In this document: positions 56,245 through 64,000 of the stretch, one piece after another | Numbering within the stretch: the stretch's first letter is position 1 | How the letters are laid out: the number at the start of each line of letters is the position of its first letter | Translations under genes and position numbers: made by a program | Source: Bacteroidota bacterium | GTDB lineage: Bacteria > Bacteroidota > Bacteroidia > Chitinophagales > Chitinophagaceae | Assembly (NCBI GenBank): GCA_026391455.1 | Contig: JAPLEH010000046.1 | Span: forward strand, 1 to 64,000 | DNA length: 64,000 bases | Reading direction: 5' to 3' | The notes under the pieces: generated by a model | Databases searched by the model: none | What the model was told of the DNA's origin: nothing | The model's input: only the letters and a program-made list of their open reading frames with translations

Positions 56245-59202
56245 TCATTTCATCTGTACTGCTCCCTGATGCGATGATACCGGTATCATCAATACGACTC
56301 TTGTACCGGCTGCATGTCCCTGCTCATCCTGCTTATCCGTGATCTGCAGCGCGATCGTATTTGCCAGGCCCTTATTCAGAATCTCCAACCGTTTCTGATT
56401 GGCCTGGGTGGAAAATGATTGGTGTTTGCGCTGGCGCAACTGGTTCAGCTCTTCGCTGCGCTTTCGCCCGATCCCATTATCTTCCACCGTTACCTGTATA
56501 TACTGGCCCACCTGTTTAAAATCAAGCAACAGATCCCAGTTATCTTTTTTGTGAAGTAGTCCGTGTTTAATGGCATTTTCCACATAAGGCTGTATCAGCA
56601 TGGAGTGAATACAGGTGGTTTCGGTGCTGATCGTTTCGTCTACGGTGAGCCGATACACCAGCTTTTCTTCAAACCGGAGTTGCTCCAGTTCCAGGTATAA
56701 TGTCAGAGCCCGAATCTCTTCGGACAGTGGTACGATATCTTTATTACTCATATCGAGGATCATCCGCGTGAGTTCAGAAAACTTACCCAGGTATTGCGAT
56801 GCATTTTCTTTGTCGTTGGTATAGATATAGGATTGAATCGTATTCAGCGCATTGAAAAGAAAATGCGGATTCATCTGGCTTTTGATAGAAGAAAGCAGGC
56901 TTTGCTGGAGTTCCTGTTCCAGTTTAGCTTTTTGCGACAGCAGTTCATTGCGTTTCTTTTCATTTTGCAGGCGCCACCTGAAATAAATATATACGATAGC
57001 CATTCCAAGCAGAATCATACCCGCGAAAAACCACCACTTTCGGTAAAAGGGCACCGCAATAGAAAAACGAATTGTTGCCGTAGTGGCAGATGGTACTCCA
57101 TCTTCATTGAATCCCCGGATGGCCACGGTATAGTTGCCGGAAGAGAGTGAAGAAAGACGGATCACCCGCGAACCCGCCGGTAAGGCTTGCCAATCTTCCT
57201 TGTTGATCTTATATTCCAGCAACAGGGAGTCACTTTCTTTATACGTAAGCAGGGAGAATTGTATCTCGATATTATTATCGTTTTTTCCAAGGGAAAGTGG
57301 TTCTTGCCAGTTCACCGCAGCGCCATTTACCAACACGGAGTTAATCACCAGTTCGGGTGGCACTTTGTTTCCATCACCGGTAAACTCGTTGAGTTCTGCC
57401 ATTCCATCTGTGGTCGCAATATACAGGCTGGAGTTGATGGCCACCACATCCTTTATCTCCGCGCGGGGAAGACCATCGGCCTCAGTCAATTCCACCACTT
57501 CATCGGTATCGGGATCATATCGCTGGAGCATACCATCGCCCACCATCCATAACCAGTCTTCACTTTTGAAGATCCGGTATATTGTTTTCATTAGGGGGCG
57601 GTTCTTACCGGTGATAGAGGAGGCATGCGTGCCTCCGCTAATCTGAAATAATCCATCGGAGAAAGTGGCTGCATAGAGGGTGGTTCCATCGAGCAATAAT
57701 TGCGAAGCATAAATTTCTTTTCCCGCTGCAGTGATCTTGCCACTGCCCCGGGGTGAAAAATAAAAAAGTCCATTGGCAGTGGCACCATATAAAATACTGT
57801 CGCGCTCATTGTACACCACACTCCGGCCACGGCTTTGTGCTTTTTGTAAAATAAAATGATTCGTCTCCCATCGAAGCCCTTCGCGTTGCAGCCAGTCAGG
57901 CAATGGAGGCTCAGTTCCCTTTTGGTTAGCAATGACCGAAATGCCTCCGCTATATGCCATGGCGTATAAGGATGGACTCAGTGGTGCAAATGATTTTCCG
58001 GCTATGCCCAGTTCAAATAAAGCACGGCCATTCCGGTTGATCAGGATCACTTTGTCGGATGAAAAGAGCAATTGAGATGAGGCGGGATCCTCATGGATGG
58101 TGAGTACTTCGTGGTTGGCGTCGCCTTTATACAATGAGGTGAACTGGTGTTTGAAAAAATCAAAGGAGAGTATGCGATTATTACTGGTACCGGCATACAA
58201 TATTTGTGCATTGGCAGAAATACGGAGTGCAGAAAATTTTTCGTTATTATAATTATACAACCGGTTATTGATATCGGGTACAAATAACACCCCATTGTCC
58301 AGTGTACCAAACCAATAACTGCCCTCACGGTCTTTAATGATGCGGGTAATGTTCTTTCCTGCAAAAAAGCAATGGCCACCGAAGGCCGGTTGCATATTCA
58401 ATCCAAAACACCAGGCACCGGAGCTGGTAGATATCCAGAGCAGGTCATCAATAATGGTTACATCCTGTACAAAAATACCGGGTTGTAACAGCGGCAGTGC
58501 TTCAAACGAATTATTCTTTACTACAGATATAACCGGATAGGTATTCTTGGAAATGCCGTAATACTCGCCACCGAAATTTCGTAAAAAGAAAATATCTCCG
58601 GCCGATTTTGATAAGAGATTGGTATGGCTGGTCTTTTTACCATCAAATACCCATTGATTTTCTTCGTTCATTATCACCACCCTGTCTTTTTCAAAGGAGA
58701 TGGCCGAACCCATTTCCGTATCGAATTGCTGAATGCTGTATTCACGGGTACGCACATTCAGTGTTTGAATCGATCGATACCCGGCCATTACCAACAATTC
58801 ATTTTTAATCATCGAAAGATTGGTGTAATACCCGGAAGATTGCATTTTCTCCTCTTTTACAATAGAATCCTTTTTTACATAATAAACATTCCCGGTAAAG
58901 TCCTGGCACCAGATGGTATTCCTGCCTTCAATCAAATTACTCAGTGATTTTCCCTGCTGGGTATTGGAAGCGAAATGTTTAAATTGTTTGCCATCGTAGC
59001 GGCTGAGGCCTTTGTCGTGGCCCATCCAGATAAATCCCTGCTTATCCTGCAAAATATTATATACCGTATTACTCGGCAGGCCGTTTGCTTTGCTGATAAG
59101 GCGGTACACGGGGTCCTGACCGCAGGCAGTTTGGTAGCTGAAGCAGGCAGTAATAAGAGGAAACAGGATGTACAGAAGTGTATAGTTCAAATACTGCCGC
59201 AT
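56245..59202 (-). CDS. Propeller-type sensor histidine kinase (LytS-like)
   Basis: A 985-residue sensor. The signal peptide (to about TACG) is followed by periplasmic beta-propeller repeats (GLPSNTVYNILQDKQGFIWMG and later copies up to ~620) and a Y_Y_Y domain (LLLEYKINKEDWQALPAG ... YTVAIRGFNEDG). One transmembrane helix (WWFFAGMILLGMAIVYIYF) and a coiled stretch precede a His_kinase domain (MNPHFLFNALNTIQSYIY) and ATPase (YVENAIKHGL, DNGIGRKRSEELN). In Bacteroidota such sensors usually detect a periplasmic or surface ligand, unknown here. It probably signals to the LytTR regulator directly downstream. An earlier start at 59232 is possible. Confidence 0.92.
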   Translation of the reverse strand: MRQYLNYTLLYILFPLITACFSYQTACGQDPVYRLISKANGLPSNTVYNILQDKQGFIWMGHDKGLSRYDGKQFKHFASNTQQGKSLSNLIEGRNTIWCQDFTGNVYYVKKDSIVKEEKMQSSGYYTNLSMIKNELLVMAGYRSIQTLNVRTREYSIQQFDTEMGSAISFEKDRVVIMNEENQWVFDGKKTSHTNLLSKSAGDIFFLRNFGGEYYGISKNTYPVISVVKNNSFEALPLLQPGIFVQDVTIIDDLLWISTSSGAWCFGLNMQPAFGGHCFFAGKNITRIIKDREGSYWFGTLDNGVLFVPDINNRLYNYNNEKFSALRISANAQILYAGTSNNRILSFDFFKHQFTSLYKGDANHEVLTIHEDPASSQLLFSSDKVILINRNGRALFELGIAGKSFAPLSPSLYAMAYSGGISVIANQKGTEPPLPDWLQREGLRWETNHFILQKAQSRGRSVVYNERDSILYGATANGLFYFSPRGSGKITAAGKEIYASQLLLDGTTLYAATFSDGLFQISGGTHASSITGKNRPLMKTIYRIFKSEDWLWMVGDGMLQRYDPDTDEVVELTEADGLPRAEIKDVVAINSSLYIATTDGMAELNEFTGDGNKVPPELVINSVLVNGAAVNWQEPLSLGKNDNNIEIQFSLLTYKESDSLLLEYKINKEDWQALPAGSRVIRLSSLSSGNYTVAIRGFNEDGVPSATTATIRFSIAVPFYRKWWFFAGMILLGMAIVYIYFRWRLQNEKKRNELLSQKAKLEQELQQSLLSSIKSQMNPHFLFNALNTIQSYIYTNDKENASQYLGKFSELTRMILDMSNKDIVPLSEEIRALTLYLELEQLRFEEKLVYRLTVDETISTETTCIHSMLIQPYVENAIKHGLLHKKDNWDLLLDFKQVGQYIQVTVEDNGIGRKRSEELNQLRQRKHQSFSTQANQKRLEILNKGLANTIALQITDKQDEQGHAAGTRVVLMIPVSSHQGAVQMK

Positions 59203-59333
59203 CGTACTGTAAAGAACGGAAATGAACCGCAATTACCCTAAAAGCAAAACCGCTTTTTGTAAACTTAAAAGCCATGCTGGTAAAAACCGGATCAGGAAGG
59301 CCCATGTTCCGGTCTAGTTTAGATCAAAAAAAG

Positions 59334-59861
59334 ATGCGCAACATTTTCATTTCGTTTCTAACAGTGGTAATGCTGCCGGGCATGGCGGCGTCTCAGTCTT
59401 TCTCTTCTTTTAATGCCGGCATACCGGAATTGAAATTATACAATGATGTCATTCTGGCAAAGGAAGCAGATGCCATCCGCTACCCGATCAGTGAGAGCGA
59501 CAGCAAATTTTTTTTGCTGGATACTGACGGTGAACAATATGCCCTCGGAAAAATCACTTTGTCGAGAGCGGTCATTATTCTGACATACTATAAACCGCGG
59601 GGTGTGGCCCCGCTGGGAAAAATTACCGCCACGGCCTTTTCATTGTCGGGCAAACGCATTTCATCGGAAGCGATCGGTGTATTTGCCGATTTTACCGGTA
59701 TGCATTTTCGCACAACCCTTACCGTTAGTTCACAGCCAAAAGGGGCTATCGCCCTTACCAGTAAAGTGGAAGGGCTGAAAGATAATGGCGAGGTAAATCA
59801 ACTGATGTCCAATACGGGTATCTATCTTTTTTCATCAAAGGGAAAGATCACCAAATTATAA
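59334..59861 (+). CDS. Secreted protein of unknown function
   Basis: A 175-residue product with a signal peptide (MRNIFISFLTVVMLPGMAASQ) and a beta-rich body (AIRYPISESDSKFFLLDTDG, VIILTYYKPRGVAPLGK). No family recognised. It is divergent from the sensor kinase gene and could be one of its targets. An upstream in-frame start at 59274 lacks a signal-like N-terminus. Confidence 0.65.
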   Translation: MRNIFISFLTVVMLPGMAASQSFSSFNAGIPELKLYNDVILAKEADAIRYPISESDSKFFLLDTDGEQYALGKITLSRAVIILTYYKPRGVAPLGKITATAFSLSGKRISSEAIGVFADFTGMHFRTTLTVSSQPKGAIALTSKVEGLKDNGEVNQLMSNTGIYLFSSKGKITKL

Positions 59862-59881
59862 ATACATATCACCGGTAAGCC

Positions 59882-59907
59882 AAACACCCGGACTGGTCCG
59901 GGTGTTT
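59882..59907. terminator. Terminator between convergent genes
   Basis: AAACACCCGGAC (59882-59893) pairs with GTCCGGGTGTTT (59896-59907). Confidence 0.75.
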
Positions 59908-59960
59908 GCTTGCTCAGGGTATATATATAAAAGGATAGCCTTTGTTGTACGGATAATTAA

Positions 59961-60650
59961 TTACAGTGCCGGCATCAGACTGATCTGTTTCACCACAATA
60001 TGTTCCAGGTATTTTTTGGCTTTAGGCATATCGGTATCAATGATCTGGTCGCCCATTATTTCATCATATTGCTGGGTGAGGTTGATACCCAGGTCGTAGC
60101 TGATATGCGGGAGGCCTTCTTTATAAGCCAGTTTGCCGCCATGAAAATCAGTGAGCAGGCCGCCAAAGTCCCATCCAAATCCGGAGAATGAAATGGAAGC
60201 TCCGTTGATCGTTACCAGCTCTGCGAGTGTGGTTCCGTAATGAACGCCGTCGCTGGTTTTGAAGGGATGATTTTCCTGCCCTGCTTCTACAGCCAGAATT
60301 TTCTGGTGAAAGCTGCTGTCATCCCATTGTATCACGATCTCATCCCGCTTGCCTTTATTGATGATGGTCTTCATCACCATTTCATCAGAATCGGGTGCCC
60401 GGTACATATTCTCATCGGTTACCCGTTCTTTTCCATAGGTACGAAGCAGGGTTTCATACGTGGCATCGAGTGGTACCAGTCCAAAAGAATGTTCCGTTAC
60501 GGTATAGCGGGCATCGGGTCCTTCACCCGTTTTGCCGGGCGTGGAGGCTGTGGTGCTGTCTTTGGTGGCAGGGTCTTGCTGTCCGCTGCTCGTGCAATGC
60601 ACCAATACCAGGCTCAGGAGTGCCAGACCGGTGGCAGGTAGTTTTATCAT
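59961..60650 (-). CDS. Lipoprotein of unknown function
   Basis: A 229-residue lipoprotein (GLALLSLVLVHC lipobox), a Thr/Ser/Lys linker, then a globular domain with SFGLVPLDATYETLLRTYGKE and VHYGTTLAELVTINGASISFSGFGWDFGG. It resembles uncharacterised periplasmic proteins with a repeated 'G-x-T-L-x-E-L' pattern. The start at 60650 (MIKLPATGL) is preferred over 60713. Confidence 0.65.
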   Translation of the reverse strand: MIKLPATGLALLSLVLVHCTSSGQQDPATKDSTTASTPGKTGEGPDARYTVTEHSFGLVPLDATYETLLRTYGKERVTDENMYRAPDSDEMVMKTIINKGKRDEIVIQWDDSSFHQKILAVEAGQENHPFKTSDGVHYGTTLAELVTINGASISFSGFGWDFGGLLTDFHGGKLAYKEGLPHISYDLGINLTQQYDEIMGDQIIDTDMPKAKKYLEHIVVKQISLMPAL

Positions 60651-60878
60651 AAAAAAGGTTTTAGTGTACAAATTTAGAAGCAGGTAACAGGAAAGCGCAT
60701 ACGCTTTCACCAAAGCCCGGCTTCGTTTGAGGATATCCTGCTATGCTTTTATATCGGGCAGTAGAGTGTAAAGTTTAAAAACACTGATTTGCACTTCATC
60801 AAATCAAAAGCGGGTTTGGTAAAGCCTTAAGAAGCACGAAGCTGTTGAATAATATTTTTGAGAAAATAAAAATGTTAT

Positions 60879-61421
60879 ATGAAAAAATGTTTATCAGTAA
60901 TGGCCCTGATGCTTATGCTTTTTGTGAATCAGGTGTCAGCCCAGAATAATGCACTGGGCGCATCCGACGAATTTATGAAGTTGCTCATCCAGATGAATGT
61001 GGAGTTGCGTGGTCCCAAAACCGTAGGCTCCTGGGAAATGCTGCAGAATCTGGATTATAAAGTGGATGATCAATTGGCCCATAAATATTTACTGGATGGC
61101 AACGAATACACCAAAGTGGAAGAATCAGAATGTTATCCCATCGGGTTTGTATTGAATAAAGAAGAGGGCATCGCCACCCTGTTCTTCTACCGGGGGCCGG
61201 GTACCAATCTTTTCTTTTTTGTAAACGTGGTGACCTATAATTATAAAAAAGGTAAACTCATCGATCAGCTTACTGCCGTAGCCGGCTTTGCCAAAGAAAA
61301 CAGTGCCTGCAGCCTCTTTGTACAAAACCCCAACCTGATGGTGCTCACTACGCTGGCAGGCGCCGAACAAACCCGCATTGAACTGAAGATAAATAATAAG
61401 GGAAAAATTGACCGCAACTAA
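60879..61421 (+). CDS. Secreted protein of unknown function
   Basis: A 180-residue product with a signal peptide (MKKCLSVMALMLMLFVNQVSAQ) and a mixed alpha/beta body (KVEESECYPIGFVLNKEEG, FFYRGPGTNLFFFVNVVTYNY). No family recognised. First of four consecutive exported proteins on the plus strand with short gaps (51, 60 and 32 bases), which suggests an operon. Confidence 0.65.
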   Translation: MKKCLSVMALMLMLFVNQVSAQNNALGASDEFMKLLIQMNVELRGPKTVGSWEMLQNLDYKVDDQLAHKYLLDGNEYTKVEESECYPIGFVLNKEEGIATLFFYRGPGTNLFFFVNVVTYNYKKGKLIDQLTAVAGFAKENSACSLFVQNPNLMVLTTLAGAEQTRIELKINNKGKIDRN

Positions 61422-61472
61422 TATAAAACAAAGGGCTTCAAACCATTTCAATCAAATATAAAAAATACACGC

Positions 61473-62111
61473 ATGAAACAACTGATTCTTCTTGCCGGAT
61501 TTATTCTTACTGCTGCCATCAGCCAGGCACAAACACCCCGGCTGGTAACTGCTTTCAATAAGCTGGCGGCCGAAAACCGCAATCATATTACCATCAAAAA
61601 AATGAATGGCAAGTGGATGGGCCATTCCGGTGAAACGGAACAACAACTTTCTATTAAACTCAATGCAGCCGGCACCTATCTTGAAATAAAAGATCCGGGT
61701 ACAGGAGGTGGTGTTACCACGTTTCAAATGAAAATATTCAGAAACAATAGTGGCAAAGAATTCATTGCATATAATAAATCCTGGACGGATGGTGCCATGT
61801 ATGAAGGCGGTATGAGCTTTATGGATATGAATGGTAACGAAGCATCCCTGCAGTACTGGCCCGATTACGAAGAAAGCCTCAACTTCAAACCCGGAGAAAG
61901 CAAAGAGGGAAACGAAGATTATTTTACCGGAGAATATGCCTATTGTAATATTCCCGAAGCTGGCAATACGATCGAAGTAATGCCAGGCTATACCGCCATC
62001 ACCGGTGGCTGTATCAACGAAGATCCCAAAGCCTGCGAACTGAAAAAGAAACTCGTGAGCAAGATCGTATTGGTATGGTCGAAGGAACAGGATATGTTTA
62101 TGCCCAAATGA
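61473..62111 (+). CDS. Secreted protein of unknown function
   Basis: A 212-residue product with a signal peptide (MKQLILLAGFILTAAISQAQ). The body is polar with ITIKKMNGKWMGHSGETEQQ and several Glu/Tyr-rich strands, and two cysteines near the C-terminus (GGCINEDPKACEL). No family recognised. Second of four adjacent exported proteins. Confidence 0.6.
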   Translation: MKQLILLAGFILTAAISQAQTPRLVTAFNKLAAENRNHITIKKMNGKWMGHSGETEQQLSIKLNAAGTYLEIKDPGTGGGVTTFQMKIFRNNSGKEFIAYNKSWTDGAMYEGGMSFMDMNGNEASLQYWPDYEESLNFKPGESKEGNEDYFTGEYAYCNIPEAGNTIEVMPGYTAITGGCINEDPKACELKKKLVSKIVLVWSKEQDMFMPK

Positions 62112-62171
62112 TCCATACATTTTTCGTGCATTCCTGTTATATTCGGGATAGCATACAACACAACTACCACC

Positions 62172-63224
62172 ATGAAACAATTCATCCTATTACTTTGCAC
62201 GGCGTTCAGCCTGCAAACCTCCGCACAGCAAAGCATCAGTTGGTTCAAATCCTATGCAGGTAGCATTGGCAACACCCCGTTCACATTGCTGTTGCATAAA
62301 GCCGGCAATGACTACGATGGGTTTGTATATTACTCCAAAACGGAGCAACCCTATGCTGTATCGGCCAGCAATCAGCAGGGCACCGCCATTACCCTTACCG
62401 GCGCACCGGACGGTAGTGAGCAAACCGAAAAATGGCAACTGAAGATCACCGGCACGGGTATCACCGGCAGCTTTACCATGAATAAAAAAACAACGGCACT
62501 GGTGGCGAAAGAAACCAATGCAGTACCCGGAGCATTCTATGTCTATACGTCGAAAAAAGAACGGTTGAATGCAGCGGATAAAGCATCACCTACGGCTTCC
62601 TATTTTGAGAGTGGTATCTGGTTTCAAAATAATCAGGCATTGAATAAACTGCTCTGGCCCGGAATGGGAAAAAAAACAGCAGGTCAGGTCTTTTTGGAAA
62701 ACAGAAATACTTTTTTTGCGGACTACCGGGAAGAGCTTAAAGAGGTAACACCTGCAGATTACAAAGAATCCAGCTATATGTATACCCGCGAGTCGCTTTC
62801 GAAAACGCTGATCCGTTATGTTTCGGCTAACCTGCTGGTATTCTCTACAGACAATTATGGATTCTTCGGCGGGGCACACGGCATGTTCGGTACGGATTAC
62901 CAGGTGATTGATAAGCGCACCAATACCACTTTAACATTGGATAACCTCATATCGGATACGGCAGCGCTGGTACCACTGTTAGAAAAAAACTTCCGTTTAC
63001 AGCAGGCAGTACCCGCCAATCAAACCCTGATGGAATATGGCTTGTTTGTAAATACCATACCCGTGAATGATAATTTTTTACTCACAGAAAAATACCTGGC
63101 CTTTACTTACAATCCCTATGAAATAGCACCCTATTCGGGCGGACAAATCACCATTTACATTCCTGTCAGTGAATGTAAAGACCTGCTGACCGAACAAGCC
63201 AAAGGGCTCTTTACAAAATTGTAA
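62172..63224 (+). CDS. Secreted DUF3298/RsiV-like protein
   Basis: A 350-residue product with a signal peptide (MKQFILLLCTAFSLQTSAQ). The C-terminal half (about residues 200-345) fits the DUF3298/DUF4163 fold of RsiV-like proteins: FGGAHGMFGTDYQVIDKRT, TLTLDNLIS, NPYEIAPYSGGQITIYIPVSE. In RsiV this fold binds lysozyme. In this family the ligand is unknown. Third of four adjacent exported proteins. Confidence 0.7.
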   Translation: MKQFILLLCTAFSLQTSAQQSISWFKSYAGSIGNTPFTLLLHKAGNDYDGFVYYSKTEQPYAVSASNQQGTAITLTGAPDGSEQTEKWQLKITGTGITGSFTMNKKTTALVAKETNAVPGAFYVYTSKKERLNAADKASPTASYFESGIWFQNNQALNKLLWPGMGKKTAGQVFLENRNTFFADYREELKEVTPADYKESSYMYTRESLSKTLIRYVSANLLVFSTDNYGFFGGAHGMFGTDYQVIDKRTNTTLTLDNLISDTAALVPLLEKNFRLQQAVPANQTLMEYGLFVNTIPVNDNFLLTEKYLAFTYNPYEIAPYSGGQITIYIPVSECKDLLTEQAKGLFTKL

Positions 63225-63256
63225 ACACCAATCATCTACTTAAATAAACAAAACAC

Positions 63257-63793
63257 ATGAAGAAAGTACTAATGGCCAGCGCCATACTCATCGGCTTTGC
63301 CCGCTGCAATGATAGCGGCAAATCCGGCAACGACACGCCGAAAGATACCCTTACCATCAATGACACGCTCCCTGTACCAAAAGCAGCGGATACCAGTCAT
63401 GCAACTGCTGCCAGCAATGATTTCCCGGCCAACTTTACGCCTGGTAAAATATTCTCCGCCGACAAAGCTGACTTGCATGAGCAGCTTTCCATACAGCAAC
63501 TGAGTGATACCAAAATTGCCTACGAACTGAAAATGGAAAGCGGTGGCTGTACTTCGTTTGGCAGAAAGGGAGTGGCCGTATTGAAAGAAGGCGATGCAGA
63601 GAGCGACAGCGATGAAAAAAACAACGGTTATTTTGTAGCAGAATATATGGATGAAAAAACCGGTGAGTGTACGGTATTCATCCGCATCGGGGCCGATCCC
63701 GGTTATACGAACCGCGCCCGCTTTGTATTGGCCGATTGTGTGAAGGCCTGCCAAAGCAAGACCGAATCAGAACCTTTATTTATGGCAAAATAA
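63257..63793 (+). CDS. Small lipoprotein of unknown function
   Basis: A 178-residue lipoprotein (MKKVLMASAILIGFARC lipobox), a Ser/Thr/Asp linker, and a small domain with GGCTSFGRKGVAVLKEGD and GECTVFIRIGADPGYTNRARFV. No family recognised. Last of four adjacent exported proteins, followed by a terminator at 63861-63885. Confidence 0.6.
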   Translation: MKKVLMASAILIGFARCNDSGKSGNDTPKDTLTINDTLPVPKAADTSHATAASNDFPANFTPGKIFSADKADLHEQLSIQQLSDTKIAYELKMESGGCTSFGRKGVAVLKEGDAESDSDEKNNGYFVAEYMDEKTGECTVFIRIGADPGYTNRARFVLADCVKACQSKTESEPLFMAK

Positions 63794-63860
63794 GCAGGTC
63801 AGACACACTGCCGGTACAGCAAATGCTGTATTCAATCTTCAACAGCATAGCAAACAAAAA

Positions 63861-63885
63861 ACTGCCGCCTCTTACGGGCGGCAGT
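63861..63885. terminator. Terminator at the right edge
   Basis: ACTGCCGCC (63861-63869) pairs with GGCGGCAGT (63877-63885). A runs before and T runs after suit both converging transcripts. Confidence 0.75.
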
Positions 63886-63954
63886 TACATTTTCAGGAGT
63901 ACAGGTGAGTGGTGGTAGATATTTTATGGTGGCGGGGTCTGTATAGCCGGTTGA

Positions 63955-64000
63955 TTATTTCACATTCGGAAGTCCGGCTTCTTTCAGTAGTTTTTTAATT
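63955..64000 (-). CDS. 3' end of a gene that continues past the window
   Basis: Minus-strand codons from the edge read IKKLLKEAGLPNVK and stop at TAA (63957-63955). The lysine/leucine-rich ending and the terminator at 63861-63885 in the right place support a real C-terminus. Too short to identify. Confidence 0.4.
   Translation of the reverse strand, partial: IKKLLKEAGLPNVK

Noticed and set aside
61452-62180. 242-codon minus-strand open frame
   Set aside because: Antisense to the secreted protein at 61473-62111, whose signal peptide and operon position are convincing.

Overview
The window looks like a chromosomal segment of a Bacteroidota bacterium, most likely family Chitinophagaceae. Supporting signs are SusC-type outer-membrane proteins, a type IX secretion sorting domain on a secreted metallopeptidase, LytTR and propeller-sensor two-component signalling, a bacillithiol-type YtxJ protein, a lysine/alanine-rich SWIB protein, and -7 boxes of the form TAnnTTTG. 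The first ~590 bases do not fit. They encode the N-terminus of a ClpC ATPase that breaks off inside a convergent Chitinophagaceae-like gene, so the left edge is a chimeric junction or a foreign insertion.

Layout. 0.6-2.5 kb: ECF sigma factor, membrane anti-sigma candidate and a secreted protein (minus). 2.5-3.1 kb: intergenic repeats. 3.1-7.7 kb: L,D-transpeptidase-like enzyme, AI-2E family transporter, MATE exporter and MBL-fold hydrolase (minus). 7.96-15.07 kb: two tightly coupled genes, a SusC-type barrel with no plug and an alpha-2-macroglobulin-like protein that carries the SusC plug and regulatory domains. 15.2-25.2 kb: YhcG-type nuclease, membrane proteins, VanZ, K+/H+ antiporter, ATE-like transferase, DUF985 cupin, fungalysin-like peptidase and SWIB/H1-like protein. 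25.3-32.2 kb: a seven-gene minus-strand operon joining SpeD, a membrane aminopropyltransferase, DUF4178, DUF350 and an amine-oxidase-like lipoprotein. 32.3 kb: Hsp20.

33.0-44.3 kb is the most unusual region. Small ORFs with terminators lead into about 14 tRNAs or tRNA-like elements packed into 1.5 kb. These are followed by a YkuK-type RNase H-fold protein, a PcfJ-like protein split by a -1 frameshift, a BCS1-like AAA ATPase, a second group of three aberrant tRNA-like elements with a structured RNA, a slipin, a large unknown secreted protein and the RNA ligase RtcB. I read it as a tRNA supply/repair island. That role is inference.

44.3-64 kb holds an outer-membrane protein, two tandem paralogous membrane proteins, a putative polymorphic toxin (carrier, in-frame amber codon, PD-(D/E)xK domain) with a candidate immunity gene, MtfA-like peptidase, DHHW protein, YtxJ, a haem-motif lipoprotein, a LytTR regulator with its propeller histidine kinase, several secreted proteins of unknown function, and the 3' end of one more gene at the right edge.

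All calls come from reading translated motifs and base pairing by eye. No database or folding program was run.
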